A stretch of DNA of 64,000 nucleotides from Thermothelomyces thermophilus ATCC 42464 (lineage: Eukaryota; Ascomycota; Sordariomycetes; Sordariales; Chaetomiaceae). A program made the translations under genes and the position numbers. Below are positions 31,504 through 42,407 of this stretch, in pieces. How positions within the stretch are numbered: the stretch's first letter is position 1; the number at the start of each line of letters is the position of its first letter. The stretch lies in NCBI RefSeq assembly GCF_000226095.1, contig NC_016473.1, forward strand, positions 1,674,001-1,738,000. The letters are read 5' to 3'. Below the pieces are notes generated by a model, which ran no database searches, had not been told where the DNA came from, and saw only the letters and a program-made list of their open reading frames with translations.

Positions 31504-34312
31504 CTACTTCCTCTTCTTCGCAATCCTCTTCAACGCCCGCATCTCCTTCTTCATGCGCGGATCCACCATTTTGTACCTGCCCTTGACACCCCTGGGTCTG
31601 CCAGAGATACCACGGTTCACACCCGTTGCCTTGATCACCTTGACCGGCGGCTTCCTCTTCTTCCGTGCGGCCGCCGACATCAGTTTAGCAATGCTTGTGG
31701 CCTTCTCCTTCTCCGACATGCCCTGTAGCGAGCCGGTTAGTATGCGGACCAGGCAGGACGAAAGAAACAAAGCGCTGTCGGACATACCTCATCCCCGGCC
31801 AGCAGATCAGCCTTCTTCTTGAGCTTCTCGAGCTTCTGCGCCTGCTTGAGCTTCTTCCGTGCCCGCGCCTCGGCCACCTTCTTGATCGGCCTGGCGTTGT
31901 AGGCTCGCAGCTTCTCCTTGATGGCTGCCGCTGCTTCTTTGGTGATGGGCTTGTGCGGCTTGTCATGCTTGGCCTCGTCGTCAAGGAACCAGTCAGGCAG
32001 GCCGTCCCGGTCCTTGAAGGCGTATTTGTTGTACCCCTCGTCGATGAGATCGTGTTTTGACTTTTCTCCGCGCGCAAGCTGGTGCGCTAGCGTCATGGCC
32101 TCGGCCGTGATGATGTCGATATCTAGACGTGTTAGCCCTCTGAAACAGGCGGATCCGGGAGCGGCGACTTACTGGGCTTGCCATCTTTAGTCTTCTTCTT
32201 CTTCTCTTTCTCCTCCCAGTCGTCGTCGGAATCCTGGTCCTGCTTGACAATCTCAAAGTCGTCCTCCTTCTCCTTCTCCTTACGTGCCGCCTTCTCCTTG
32301 CGCATTTTCTTCTGCTCCTCAATGGTTGGCACATCGTTGTCCGAGTCCTCGCCGTTGGATGCCGCCCCCTCATCCGCATTTTTCGCCTCATCTTCACCCT
32401 CTGTGTCTTCCGGGACATCCAATAACCCGGGGATGCTCCGGAAGATCTCCTGGTTGAAGAATCCCCGGGCTCGCTTTGACAACCCGGCCCCGTCCTGGGG
32501 GGTGTTGTCAAGGTCCCGCAGAAGCGGCTTGCTGGTGTCCCCGCGCTCCTCGGCGTCGGAATCATCGCTGCTTTCCTCTTCGAGTATCTCGTCGTCATCG
32601 TCGCTCTCCTCCTTTTCGCTCGCCGACACACCTTCCCACTCGTCGTCCCCGTACTCTTTCCTCGCCTTCTTCGCCCGGTACTTGGCGTCCGCAGCCGCCT
32701 TTCTTTCCTTGTAGGATTCGTACATGTTGTCCAGCTCGCGTTCCAAGCGGTCCAGCTCTTCGTCGCTCTCGTCGTCCGTCTCGCCCGAGCTCCCAATCCC
32801 GGAGTCGCGGTCCTTCTTGGCATCGACCTCGGTAATCGTGGCCATCTTGCCCTTGGCTATCCTGCGTAGGGCCTCGGTCTGATCGATCGACTTGAGGCGG
32901 AACATGGCATCTGCGCCCCTAGGGCCCTCCTGCTCCATACCGATGTCCATGGGCGCTGTCATGTTCATCTGCATGCGCACAATCTCCTTATGCTTCCTCT
33001 CGTTCTCCTTTCGTCGCTCCTTCTTCTTCTTCGCCAATTCCTTATCTTTTATCCTCTGCAGCTCTTCCTGGATCTTGAGCTCTTCGTCCATGTTCTCCAC
33101 CTCAGCCACCTCTTCCACGAGAGGAGCCTTGGTGGTCTTCTTAGTAGGGAGACCAAAGATCTCCCTGACCTTAAGACGCCATTTTAGAAGGAGCTTGAAG
33201 TCTTTTCTTCCGAGGACCTTCAGATCCGCGCAACAATGGCGAATCTCCTGCGTCGTCTCGGGCAACTTGTCCAGGGCCGCCAGGGCTACGTCCCCATTCT
33301 TTGGTTGTTCGAACGTCAGTCGGTTGTACTGCCCAAGGATGGCGAGGGGATCGGTCGTCTGAATGAATTCGCTGGCAGCAATTTCCTTGTACTGCGTGTC
33401 TGCAGTGGCGTCAGCACGTTTAAAGTAAGAGCGGGACATGGACGCGTACAGTCACCCTCCTCGTAACCCTCTCTCTTTCGCTTCTTGACTTCCGGGTTGT
33501 ACACCTTGGCCTCATTGTTGGGCGCCGGGTCTGCCAGGTCTTCGAAGACGGAGCGGGGGTCGAGCAAGCGCGGGTCAATGCGCTTCGGCGCCTTGTAGCC
33601 GCGACACACGACGAAGATCTCTGCCGAGACGTTACGAGAGGACGGCGGCTTTGTCGCCTCAACCTTTGTAAAGAGCTGGTTGAGAACCCACAACAGGGAA
33701 TTGTAGTCCTTAGATCTGAAGACCTTGGTCTGTCGGGAAGGTCAGCATTATTCCGCTCACCAGCCTCCTCTCGGCTTCTTTTCAAAACATACCACGAAAG
33801 TTCCCCCCTCAATTAAGAATTCGGTGGCGAGCTTGAGCGAATGGAGGGCCAGCTCAGCCTGATTGTAGGAATCCTGAACCCAAGCGGTACCGACGTTGGG
33901 GGCACCGTCGTGGAGCACACAGTCGGCCTTCCATGTCTTCAAGTGTGTCCGAATGGTCGCACGGCACTTCTCAGTCGTAATGTCGCTTTGGAAGGTAATG
34001 ACCTTGGGAATCGGCTTGATCGGGGCGAGATCGACGCCAATAATGATGCTGTCCTTGGGCATCGTCTCGGCACACACTTGACACCATGACTGGGTTCGGT
34101 CAGCCTTCAGAGAGCTGCGTGCAGCGCAAATCGGTTGAACATACTCCGGGCGCCGCGCAGAGATCGAGCACGACCTTGCTCTTCTCGAGGAAGCCATATT
34201 TCTTGTTGAGCTGGATCAACTTGAATGCTGCACGCGCGCGGTATCCCTTCTCCTTGGCGAGCTTGTACCACTTGTCGAGACGGCCCTTGCCGTGTTTCTT
34301 CTGAATTGCCAT
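31504..34312 (-). CDS. SPB1: SPB1, AdoMet-dependent rRNA 2'-O-methyltransferase of pre-60S ribosome assembly
   Basis: Nucleolar enzyme that methylates the 25S rRNA A-loop during large-subunit maturation. Six exons: 34312..34145, 34089..33793, 33729..33450, 33396..32173, 32122..31788 and 31722..31504, giving 840 residues, the usual SPB1 size. The N-terminal FtsJ domain begins [20 protein letters not shown]. It shows the K-D-K-E catalytic set: Lys in RARAAFKL, Asp in [13 protein letters not shown], Lys in [15 protein letters not shown], Glu in [20 protein letters not shown]. The SAM loop [14 protein letters not shown] is restored by the first splice. The middle domain contains [20 protein letters not shown], then acidic and coiled-coil stretches ([19 protein letters not shown]). 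The C-terminal Spb1_C block runs [18 protein letters not shown] to [20 protein letters not shown] and ends KRIAKKRK. Phases agree at every junction. Confidence 0.95.
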
Positions 34313-34949
34313 GGCGCCGGCTGTGTAGTGGCGGCCGATGCGACTTCTGACTTCTTCGCCGGGCCGTACTGTCGATGTCTTCTTGTGTGCAGTCGGACAC
34401 GGCTTCCGCGCTCCCGCTGCCCGCCGAAATTTTTGGCGGAGATGCAGACTGATAAGCGATAACTACCTAGCTAAGGCGGAACTGTTACTGCTCCGCTGCA
34501 AAAGTGGGGGTCAGTTGTTCTTCCAACGCCCACGCCGCCGCGTTCAAGGATCGGTCTGGGCGGGCACGGCGGAGCTGCTGATTGGCTCGACACGTCTCTA
34601 GATCGCCAACCCGGCATCTGATAGGGCAGAACACTAAGAAGCACTTAAAGATCCCTGCGAGTTCAGCGCGTCACCGTACCGCGGACCGCGTCTTTCCCCA
34701 GCAAAGAGCGGCGGGCAATCCGCCAACCCCCGCCATCTTCTGCGTGTTCACTTTGAGTATCAAGGGGGACGGAACCGACCTGGCATAAAATTGCTTTGTG
34801 TAGGACTTTAAAAAAAAGCATTGTTGGTCGCCCTCGATTCCCTTGTCTTTCTTTTTTTTTTTCTTCGAGTCTCCCTTCCTCCCCGATACTTTCTCATTCT
34901 CTCCGATCCATTGGCGTCAGGTACGAACAGAGGAGGGGGGCCATTGACT
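34313..34949. other. Divergent promoter of SPB1 and CDT2
   Basis: About 640 nt shared by a ribosome-assembly gene and a cell-cycle gene. A pyrimidine-rich leader (about 34835-34910, long CT and T runs) precedes the CDT2 ATG. Nothing else stands out. Confidence 0.6.
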
Positions 34950-37317
34950 ATGGCAGACAGGGTTCCTTCTTCACCTACCCGAAAATCGGTCGCCTCGAAC
35001 GCTAGCATAGCATCGTCACCACCCAGGGCGCCGTCAAGTCGGGCCAAGGAGCGAAGAAACCCGTCGATCACGCCTAGGAAGTTTCAGCGGTTCTTCACTC
35101 CACGATCCCGAGTCTCCTCCAAGCCGAGTGCTGCCCGGAAGGCCCTCTGTGATCTCACGGCACCGGCCCTTAATCGGTGCCAGACGCCGTCGAGCCCCCT
35201 CAAACCCATCTCGGAGGAGAGCCTACCCCATTCCGAGGATGCCCACAGGGGAAAGCGGCGCAAGTTCAACCATTCGACGCCAGAGAAGCAGGCCGGCGCG
35301 TACCTGCCCTCTCCGCTGAACTCGTCGCCTCTTCTCCCTACCGCCGACTCGAAGCCGGGGCTGAGGAGCCCCATCCAGTCGCTGAAATCCCGGCACGTCT
35401 TGCGGGATGGTGTGCTGCGAGATGATGACGTCTCGGAGGACGAGGAAGAGGAGCAGGAGGTTGTGGCTGCACCTGCTAAGGGGCCCGTGCAGTTGTACCG
35501 GAGAGGATTGGGCGCTCAACTTGTTCAGAGGATGACGGGCTCCATGCGCTATGCAAGTGAGCGGCTGCTGGAGTGTCCTGTTGGAGGTACGCATTCTAGC
35601 CGCCTCCTTCCTCTTGGGAATTGTGGTTGACTCCTGTTTAGACTGGAGGACCGAGACGGCCGACTTCCAGAGCCGGCCCGAGGATGTTCACTTCTCGTCT
35701 AGTCATGAAGGGGCGGCCCGTGCCATCCCATTCTGTACCACGGCGTGTCATAGTAAGTTTAGGAAGCCCAAACTTTCCCACGTTCCGTTGGCTCACTCGT
35801 CTCCAGAAAACAGTTTGGTAGCGGTCGGGGACGAGGAAGGTTTTATACGCCTGCTGGACTCGGAAAAGGACTTTTCCAAGATTCATCTGTCATTCCGAGC
35901 TCATGGAAATGCCATCATCGATCTGGCCTTCTCCGAGGACGACCACCTGCTGGCCACGGCATCAGGAGACCAGACAAGCAGGGTCATTGACATGATGACA
36001 CAGCGGCCGGTCTCCATCCTCGGCCACCATACGGCATCCCTGAAGCAAGTACGTTTCCAGCCCGGTCGCGGCGCCAGCTGCGTTCTCGCGACCTCCGGCC
36101 GTGACGGCAGCATACAGATCTACGACTTGCGGTGCCGCGGCGGGCCGGTGCAGGACTTTAGTATCGTTTCCGAGGCCGGGCTGCATCACTCTATTCCCAA
36201 GGCAGTCAACCCAGGCTGTGTAGTTAACAGCATCTACGACGCACATGCCCGGACGACGCGGCAAGGCAAAAGCCAGCAGCAGCCCGCTTCCAACCTCGGC
36301 GACGTGGCCCGCCTGGGCGAAGTCCCGGGCCGTGCCGGTGAAGTCTCCGTCACTGCACTCCAGTTCCTCCCTCCCGGCCGGGAACACCTCCTCCTTAGTG
36401 CCTGTGAAGCAGACGCGAGCATCAAGCTCTGGGACATCCGTGCAGTCCACACCAGCCGACACCACAAAGCCAGCACGCCCATCTCCCTCACCTCCCCGCC
36501 CCCGGGTCACGTCGCCTTCCGCCCCTTCGGCATCTGCTCCATGGTCCTCGGCGGCGACGGCGCGCGCCTGTACGCCCTCTGCAAAGACAACACCGTCTAC
36601 GCCTACAGCACCGCGCACCTCGTGCTCGGCCACGCAACCGAGCTGACCCCGGCCCGCCCGGGCACCGAGCCCCCGCGCCGGCGCCACCATCCACACGGCG
36701 CGGCCCACGAAGGCCTCGGCCCGCTCTACGGCTTCCGCCACCCCCTGTTCCACGCCACGAGCTTCTACGTCAAAGCCGCGATCCGACCCGCCGCGGCCGA
36801 CGGCCGCTCCGAGCTCCTGGCCGTCGGCAGCTCCGACGGCGCGGCCGTCCTCTTCCCCACCGACGAGCGCTACTTGCGCGACGCCTGGTCGTTGCCCGAC
36901 GCGGACCGGGACGAAGAAACCTACTACGTCGGCAGCCCGACCGACGAGGCGCCCGTCGCCCGACCCCGGCCGGGGCTGAGATCCGCCTCCTCCGCCGCAC
37001 CCGCCTCGCTGGCGCGCGCCAACAGCATGAGCCACATGTTCTCGTCCTGCAGGCAGGGCGGCGGCGGCGGCGTCACGCCCGTGGTGCGCAGGGGCACGCC
37101 GCTCGTGAGGGGCCACGGGAAGGAGGTCGGGGCGGTGGCGTGGACGAGCGGGGGTCGGCTGGTGACGGTGGGCGACGACTTCCTCGTGCGCTGCTGGAGC
37201 GAGGACAGGGAGAAGGCCGCGGACCTGCGGCTGGGCGGCGAGACGGGAGGGCGCAGGTGGGGGTGCGGATGGGCGGACGTCGGGGACCAGTGGGCGGGGG
37301 ATGCGGACGACTGGTGA
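34950..37317 (+). CDS. CDT2/DTL-type WD40 substrate receptor of the CRL4 ubiquitin ligase
   Basis: CDT2 recruits PCNA-bound substrates such as CDT1 and replication inhibitors to CUL4-DDB1 in S phase and after DNA damage. Exons 34950..35586 and 35642..37317 give 770 residues; splicing joins ERLLECPVG to DWRTETADFQSRPEDVHFSS. A disordered N-tail (1-190) has many SP/TP sites and the motif PRKFQRFF at residues 42-49, which resembles a PIP box. WD40 repeats follow: NSLVAVGDEEGFIRLLDSEK, AHGNAIIDLAFSEDDHLLAT, HHTASLKQVRFQPGRGASCV, DGSIQIYDLRCRGG, HLLLSACEADASIKLWDIRA, LYALCKDNTVYAYS and HGKEVGAVAWTSGGRLVTVG. The WDIRA and YDLRC turns fit DDB1-binding WDXR-type motifs. The C terminus stops soon after the last repeat (DADDW), so it lacks the long C-tail of animal CDT2. 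Confidence 0.85.
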
Positions 37318-37385
37318 CGGACGGACGGACGGACGGACGGACGGACGGACGGACTCACGCACGCACGCACGCACGCACACACGCA
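37316..37385. repeat. Compound microsatellite (GGAC)n then (CGCA)n abutting the CDT2 stop codon
   Basis: About nine GGAC units start within the CDT2 TGA, followed by about seven CGCA units. The stop codon lies at the very start of the repeat, so length changes would affect the 3' UTR and not the protein. Confidence 0.9.
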
Positions 37386-38090
37386 TGCAGGGGACCGCCG
37401 CCAAGTTGCCGTTTGCGTCGGACGACTCAAGCACGGAGCCCGTCGTCGTTGCGGTTATCGGTTCGTGAGATGGTTTTGTTGACTCCCGTATTTTCGTATT
37501 TTTTTTTTCTCTGTTGGGTTGTGGCGGCTTTGTATCTGCTTGTTTGGCGGCATTGAGCGGCTTGGCGCTTTGGTTAAGGTTTTGTTTTCATCAGACAGGC
37601 GGGCATACCACGGGGAAAAGTTGTCACATAGCGGCATTGGAGTTCCAAGTTTGTTCGAGTATATAGCATTGAGGGGGTGGCGTTGATGTAGAAGTCTTCT
37701 TCAGCAAATACTAGATGAGCGATGCCGAATCTTGCAGAACCTTGTCAAGCTTTGCCGTGAAGGTTGAGATGGTGATAGTCTTCCCGTGCAGTTTCCGCAA
37801 CTGGCTCTGGCGAACTCCTGGGCATAGGGGGTCAACTCTGACGCTGCTGAAAACTGGCAGGGCTGCATCGAACTCAAGAGAACCACGCTAGCATCTCCTG
37901 ACGGAGCAGGGAGCATCAAGTGCGGTTGCTACCTAGGGGGCTAGAAATACTCGTCGTTTCGAGTGCCAAGCTCAATGGCCCATGGCATGCCATGGTGGGT
38001 ATCTTGAATTCGTCTTAACTGTTGTTGATCATAAAACAAAAACAAAAAAGGCCAGATCTCGCAGAGGCCAAGCCAGGCAGCGACTCCATA
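37318..38090. other. Convergent 3' region of CDT2 and the DMT transporter
   Basis: About 770 nt. It begins with the tetranucleotide repeats listed separately and continues with AT-richer sequence containing T and A runs suited to polyadenylation. No gene seen. Confidence 0.6.
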
Positions 38091-39780
38091 CTATGCCGCT
38101 GAACCCTCCACTCCGCGAACCTGCCCATCGTCCCCGCCTGTGGTCTCTTCATAAGTCTCATTGTTGATAAACAAAAATGAAATAAACACGATTCCGGCTC
38201 CCACCCAGTAGAGCCAGCTCGAATACTGAGAGTATTGAATCATCTCTCCGATCAGCGAGAGGGGGATGTTCAGCGATAAGCCAACGGTAACGACGAGTGG
38301 CGTGGTGAGCAACATGGCGTACGCCCAGAGGATGTCGCTGAAGAAGGAGGCCATCGAGTTGACCTGGGATGTGTCAGCCCAATTCGCTGTTCGCGCACGC
38401 GCTCCAAGAACTTACCGCTATGATGGTCCAAACACTTGCGCTCGGGGGCAGCTCGAACGGCTCGATGCCGGTATAGTGAAGGATGAAGAACCCTGGCCAG
38501 AGGAACAGGACGTTGAACAGACCCACCAGGCCGAAAAACAGCGGCATGTTCACGCGCTCCTCATTACCCACTCTCCTCTTCATGACGGTGACGTAGACAC
38601 CGTAGATGATGGCGCTGAAGAAGGCCATGGAATCCCCAATCGCGATCTGCACCGTCGTCTTGTGCGGGAAGCTCCCCCGGCTATCATCGTTCGCCCCGGA
38701 CAGGTCGACCGAGGAGATGAGCACCACGCCCACCAGGGACGCCAACACGCCGACCAACTTCCGCAGGGTGAATGTCTCCACCTTGGTCAGCGCGCAGAAA
38801 ACCAGGGTCCAGATGCTGCTCGTCGACGTGAGGATCGTCACGCTCCCCACGCTTGTGTACTCGAGACAGGCCGAAGCGAAGTAGTTCGCGGCGAACCACA
38901 GCAGCGAGAACTCGAGGCTCAGCCGCGCCGTCTCGCCCACGCTGAGCTTCTCGTCCTTTCCCGGCGGCAGCACGTCCAGGCCCGCCTCATCGTCGACGAG
39001 CAACCTCTCTGCCGCGTCGCCGTCGTCGTACGCAGCCCCGCACCGCCTTCCTTCTTCGTCCGCCGTCTTGAGGAGCGTCAACCCGGATCTCTTTTCCCGC
39101 CACAGCTGCAGGGCGGCGGTTACCAGCCCGCCCACTCCGTTTTGCTTGACGTAGCGGATGGTGAGCGGGATGAGCGAGATGGCGAAGCACGAGGTATTGA
39201 CGTAGACGAGGAAGAAAGGCTTGTTGTAGGTGCCGTCCGAAAAGATGTACTGCGCGCGAACCGTGTTAGCCCATGTGATTCTATACCAAATGCAGCGCGC
39301 CAAAAAAAAAAAAAAAGGCAGAAATGATGGGGAACGGCAACTCACGCTCGCGAGGAAGTTGGACAGCGTCCAGAGAAACACCACGATCAGCAGCAGCGTG
39401 ATACCCAGAGTGCGACGTGCAATGCTGCCCAGGCCGAGTTTCTCCCTCATGCTGCTGCCGCTTCCTGTACTCGCACCTGTCGTCGTCCTCGAGTCGGACG
39501 TTGTTGCCGCGGATAACGAGCGGAAGAGCTGGCAGCCCAGGTCTGCGCCCTGGTGCATGGATGCTGTCACCGAATGCGACCTGCGCCTAGAGGAATAAGA
39601 AGAAGACGAACAAGAAGACGGAAAAGAAGGATGAGAAGAAGTTGTCGTGTTGTTTGTTTGCGTGGGGGGACCGGGATGCCCCGCATCCGTGTGCTCCGGA
39701 GCCAGCTCGGCAGGAAGAACGGGCTCGATGGGCGTCATGGCGAGCTGTGATACTGCTATTTTGCTTCGCTCGTTGTTCAT
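38091..39780 (-). CDS. DMT-superfamily (EamA/SLC35F5-like) membrane transporter
   Basis: Exons 39780..39346, 39249..38416 and 38363..38091 give 513 residues. All junctions are phase 0 and join NFLAS to YIFSDGTYNKPFFLVYV, and WTIIA to VNSMASFFSDILWAYAMLLT. About ten membrane helices, for example LGITLLLIVVFLWTLSNFL, SLEFSLLWFAANYFASACLE, VGSVTILTSTSSIWTLVFCA, KLVGVLASLVGVVLISSVDL, GDSMAFFSAIIYGVYVTVMK, LFFGLVGLFNVLFLWPGFFI and WLYWVGAGIVFISFLFINNE. This is the yeast YML018C/THI74 and human SLC35F5 pattern, with the YTSVGSVTILTSTSS block diagnostic. Yeast relatives sit in the vacuolar membrane; substrate unknown. The N-tail of about 120 residues is Ser/Thr-rich and a hydrophilic loop with a D/E patch lies after helix 2. 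It is followed on the same strand by YPT7, another vacuolar gene. Confidence 0.83.
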
Positions 39781-40644
39781 TCGTTGGCTCTAACCCCGGA
39801 GTCGGCACCAGGCAGTCGGGATAGGAGCGATAGTGAGTCGAAGAGGGGGGGAAGGGGGGGGAATGCTCAGTCACACTAGGCAACAGAGGGAGACAACAAA
39901 TAGGGCATCGGGCATGCGCTGCATCTCCCAGAGAAAGCACGATCAAGTTGCACCGTGTTGTGGTCGGGGCCGGACCGGGACAGCTCGAACACGAAAATTT
40001 CGAATACTTGAAATGCGCAAAAATGGGACGAAAAGACTGTCAAAACATCAAAGGAGCGAAAAAGTCGAGGTCTGGGAGTGGGCGCGCAAGCTGCCGCAAC
40101 ATTTGCCCGCAGTGTCTCAAAAGACCAGGGTTTGGATGGCTGGATGCTGACACACGCGACCGAGGAAGGGGAAACTTCCAAGTAAACCGACTTCACCCAC
40201 CACCGCCAAGAATGCCCCTGGTCGATTCGAACTGCCCCGTTACGCAGTACCTAAGCCGTAAACCGAAGCCAGAAACGGCGGCCGTTCGAGATGCCGGGTT
40301 AGGGTTGAAGTTGACCGCTTCTGCCTCGGCCTATCCGTAACTGATACGTACTGTGGAATCCGTACGTCCGTACCTATCGAAGGGACGCCCTCGCCTCTCT
40401 TTTCATGATGTTATATAACCAGTGTCTTAGCATTCCTACTACGCCTCATACAACTTAGACCAATGCGTCTCTAATAACAGCCTGAGGAGAAGCTTGCCTG
40501 ATGAGTAAATGACGACCCGACTCTGCAGTTTGGGAGAAGCACGCCAGACACACCGAGCATGATATCATACAAAGCCAAAAAAAGACAGGACCTGGCGAAA
40601 AAAAAAAAAAAATTGCGAAGCTATCTAGACCACCCCTATCTTGC
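39781..40644. other. Region between the transporter start and the YPT7 stop
   Basis: About 860 nt holding the transporter promoter and YPT7 3' UTR. A CCGTACGTCCGTACC patch at about 40360-40376 resembles other short CCGTA-type motifs in the gaps. No gene seen. Confidence 0.55.
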
Positions 40645-41578
40645 TCAGCAAGCACACCCTTCCCGGTCGTTTTCAATGTGGATATTGATTGGGTCCTGGA
40701 AGTCTCCGCTGAATTCCTCCGACTCTTCTTGGAGCAGCGCATTTCTCGCAATGACTGGAACTGGTCAGCTCTGCACCCCTCGGTCTCTCTCGATGATGGC
40801 GTACCTTCAAACGCCTGCTCCACATTGATCGCCTCCTTCGCGCTGGTCTCGAAATACGGGATACCGCCTTTCGACTGGCAAAAGGTCATAGCCCGCTTGG
40901 TTGAGATCTACTGGTCCGTCAGAAGCCGACCTTCTCACATAGCTCCCAACTCGGTCTCCAACTCACCACTCTCTTGCTCTCCTCGACGTCGATCTTGTTG
41001 CCCAAAACCACAAACGGAAAATTGTCTGGGTCGCGCGGTGATGCTTGAATCAAGAACTCGTCTCGCCAGCTGTCGAGCGCATCGAAGCTCTTGGCATTGT
41101 TGACGTCGTATACCAGCACACAGCAGTCGGCTCCCCGGTAGAAGGCCACGCCGAGCGACTGGAATCGTTCCTGGCCTGCCGTGTCCCAGAGCTGCATTAG
41201 ACCATATGTTAGCGCGCTCTGCTCCCGTACACAACACCCTCTTCTCTCGGGCTCTGGTGGCGCCGAACCTGCATCGTCACCTGGCGGTCGTCCACCAAGA
41301 CCTCACGCGTCAAGAAATCGGCTCCAATTGTGGCCTTGTAGCTTGCGCTAAACTTCTTGTTGACCTGTAGTCGAACAGCAAGTCAGGGCTGTGGACGTTG
41401 CGGGTAAACATTCGGGTAGAGGCATCGGCAGCGCACATATTGGTTCATCAGACTAGTCTTGCCGACACCGCTGTCGCCCAAGATGATGACCTGCATTTGA
41501 TCCTATTAGCGCCGAACAAACACATTGTTGCCGCCCTGGTAATCATACCTTCAGCAGAACCTTCTTCCTGGAAGCCAT
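40645..41578 (-). CDS. YPT7: Rab7-type small GTPase YPT7
   Basis: Controls late-endosome/vacuole fusion through HOPS at the vacuole membrane. Six exons: 41578..41549, 41490..41437, 41364..41269, 41191..40967, 40907..40805 and 40754..40645, giving 205 residues, the exact Rab7 size. G motifs: GDSGVGKT (15-22), the switch I region [26 protein letters not shown] (62-74), GNKIDVEE and ETSAKEA. Rab7-specific stretches are [54 protein letters not shown] and [19 protein letters not shown]. It ends GCAC, a C-X-C double prenylation signal. Intron-rich structure with tiny exons is typical for fungal Rab genes. Confidence 0.97.
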
Positions 41579-42407
41579 GGCGCCGGTTGTTTTGTGAAAC
41601 TAGACGACGGCGTGGGAAGTGCGATCAGGCTCGTCAAGCAACGTCAGGACGAAAACACCCCGCGATGCGCAGATATCGTCTTTTGGGACAAAAAGCAGGA
41701 GGTACTGGCTCCCAGGGAAAAGACACCCAGACCGCAAAAGATATGGAATGGACCACTTGGAGGGGACCGTCGACCGTCTGGGTACTGTGATGAATGACGG
41801 GGCTGTTGTCGGGGAACCGAGTTCCAAACAAGCGTTGGATAGAGTGACGATGGCGCACCCGTGAATGGCTGGCTGACCCACGGATGGCTGGCTGCAAGCC
41901 TCCGCCTGCTGCAAAGGCACGGCAGACAGGCACCTGATTGGTGCGAGCCAATCACCGACGCAAGATGTTGGCCCACTGACGAAACCAAGAGGTATTCGGA
42001 CTAGTGTAGCGAGCTCGAGGGAGCCCCCACATGTCCTCCCGCTTCCCGCTGTCGCCTCGTGCTGACCCGAGCTCCTTCTCTCGGGCGGCACAGCCCAACC
42101 GAGCTCTGTGACAACGGGAATGGCCGCGGGGCACACGAGCAGTCACAACACGCGAGACAAAAGAGATTCGGGCCTCTCTCGCGCATTGGGCAAAAACAGT
42201 CATGGAAACACAACACATCAGCGACGTGCCCTTGTATGACGACGACGAGGAGGTGTGAAAGGAGTAATCAGGGGAGAGGCAGGTTTGGGGGTGAAGTCCA
42301 AGTTCGGTCCGGGAGAAGATCGAAGCTGTGTCGACTTCCAACTGTCTCCCCTCCGGATTCTTTCATGGCCTGGCTGGAGTTGCGCCAGCTTGTAGAATCT
42401 GGGGGTC
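41579..42407. other. Divergent promoter of YPT7 and the Mg-chelatase-like gene
   Basis: About 830 nt between two start codons. It contains one ACTAGTGTA (42000-42008) and CGGATGGCTGGCTG-type short repeats near 41864-41895 (GAATGGCTGGCTGACCCACGGATGGCTGGCTG). No gene seen. Confidence 0.6.

Noticed and set aside
37321-37385. CRISPR-like or telomeric array
   Set aside because: It is a plain tetranucleotide microsatellite with no spacers and no TTAGGG unit.
35962-37434. 490-residue minus-strand frame over CDT2
   Set aside because: Antisense of confirmed WD40 coding sequence and runs into the microsatellite.
38266-39327. 353-residue plus-strand frame over the transporter
   Set aside because: Opposite strand of a clear multi-pass membrane protein; no family pattern.
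40296-40312. Telomere-like GGGTTAGGGTT
   Set aside because: Fewer than two full units inside ordinary intergenic sequence.
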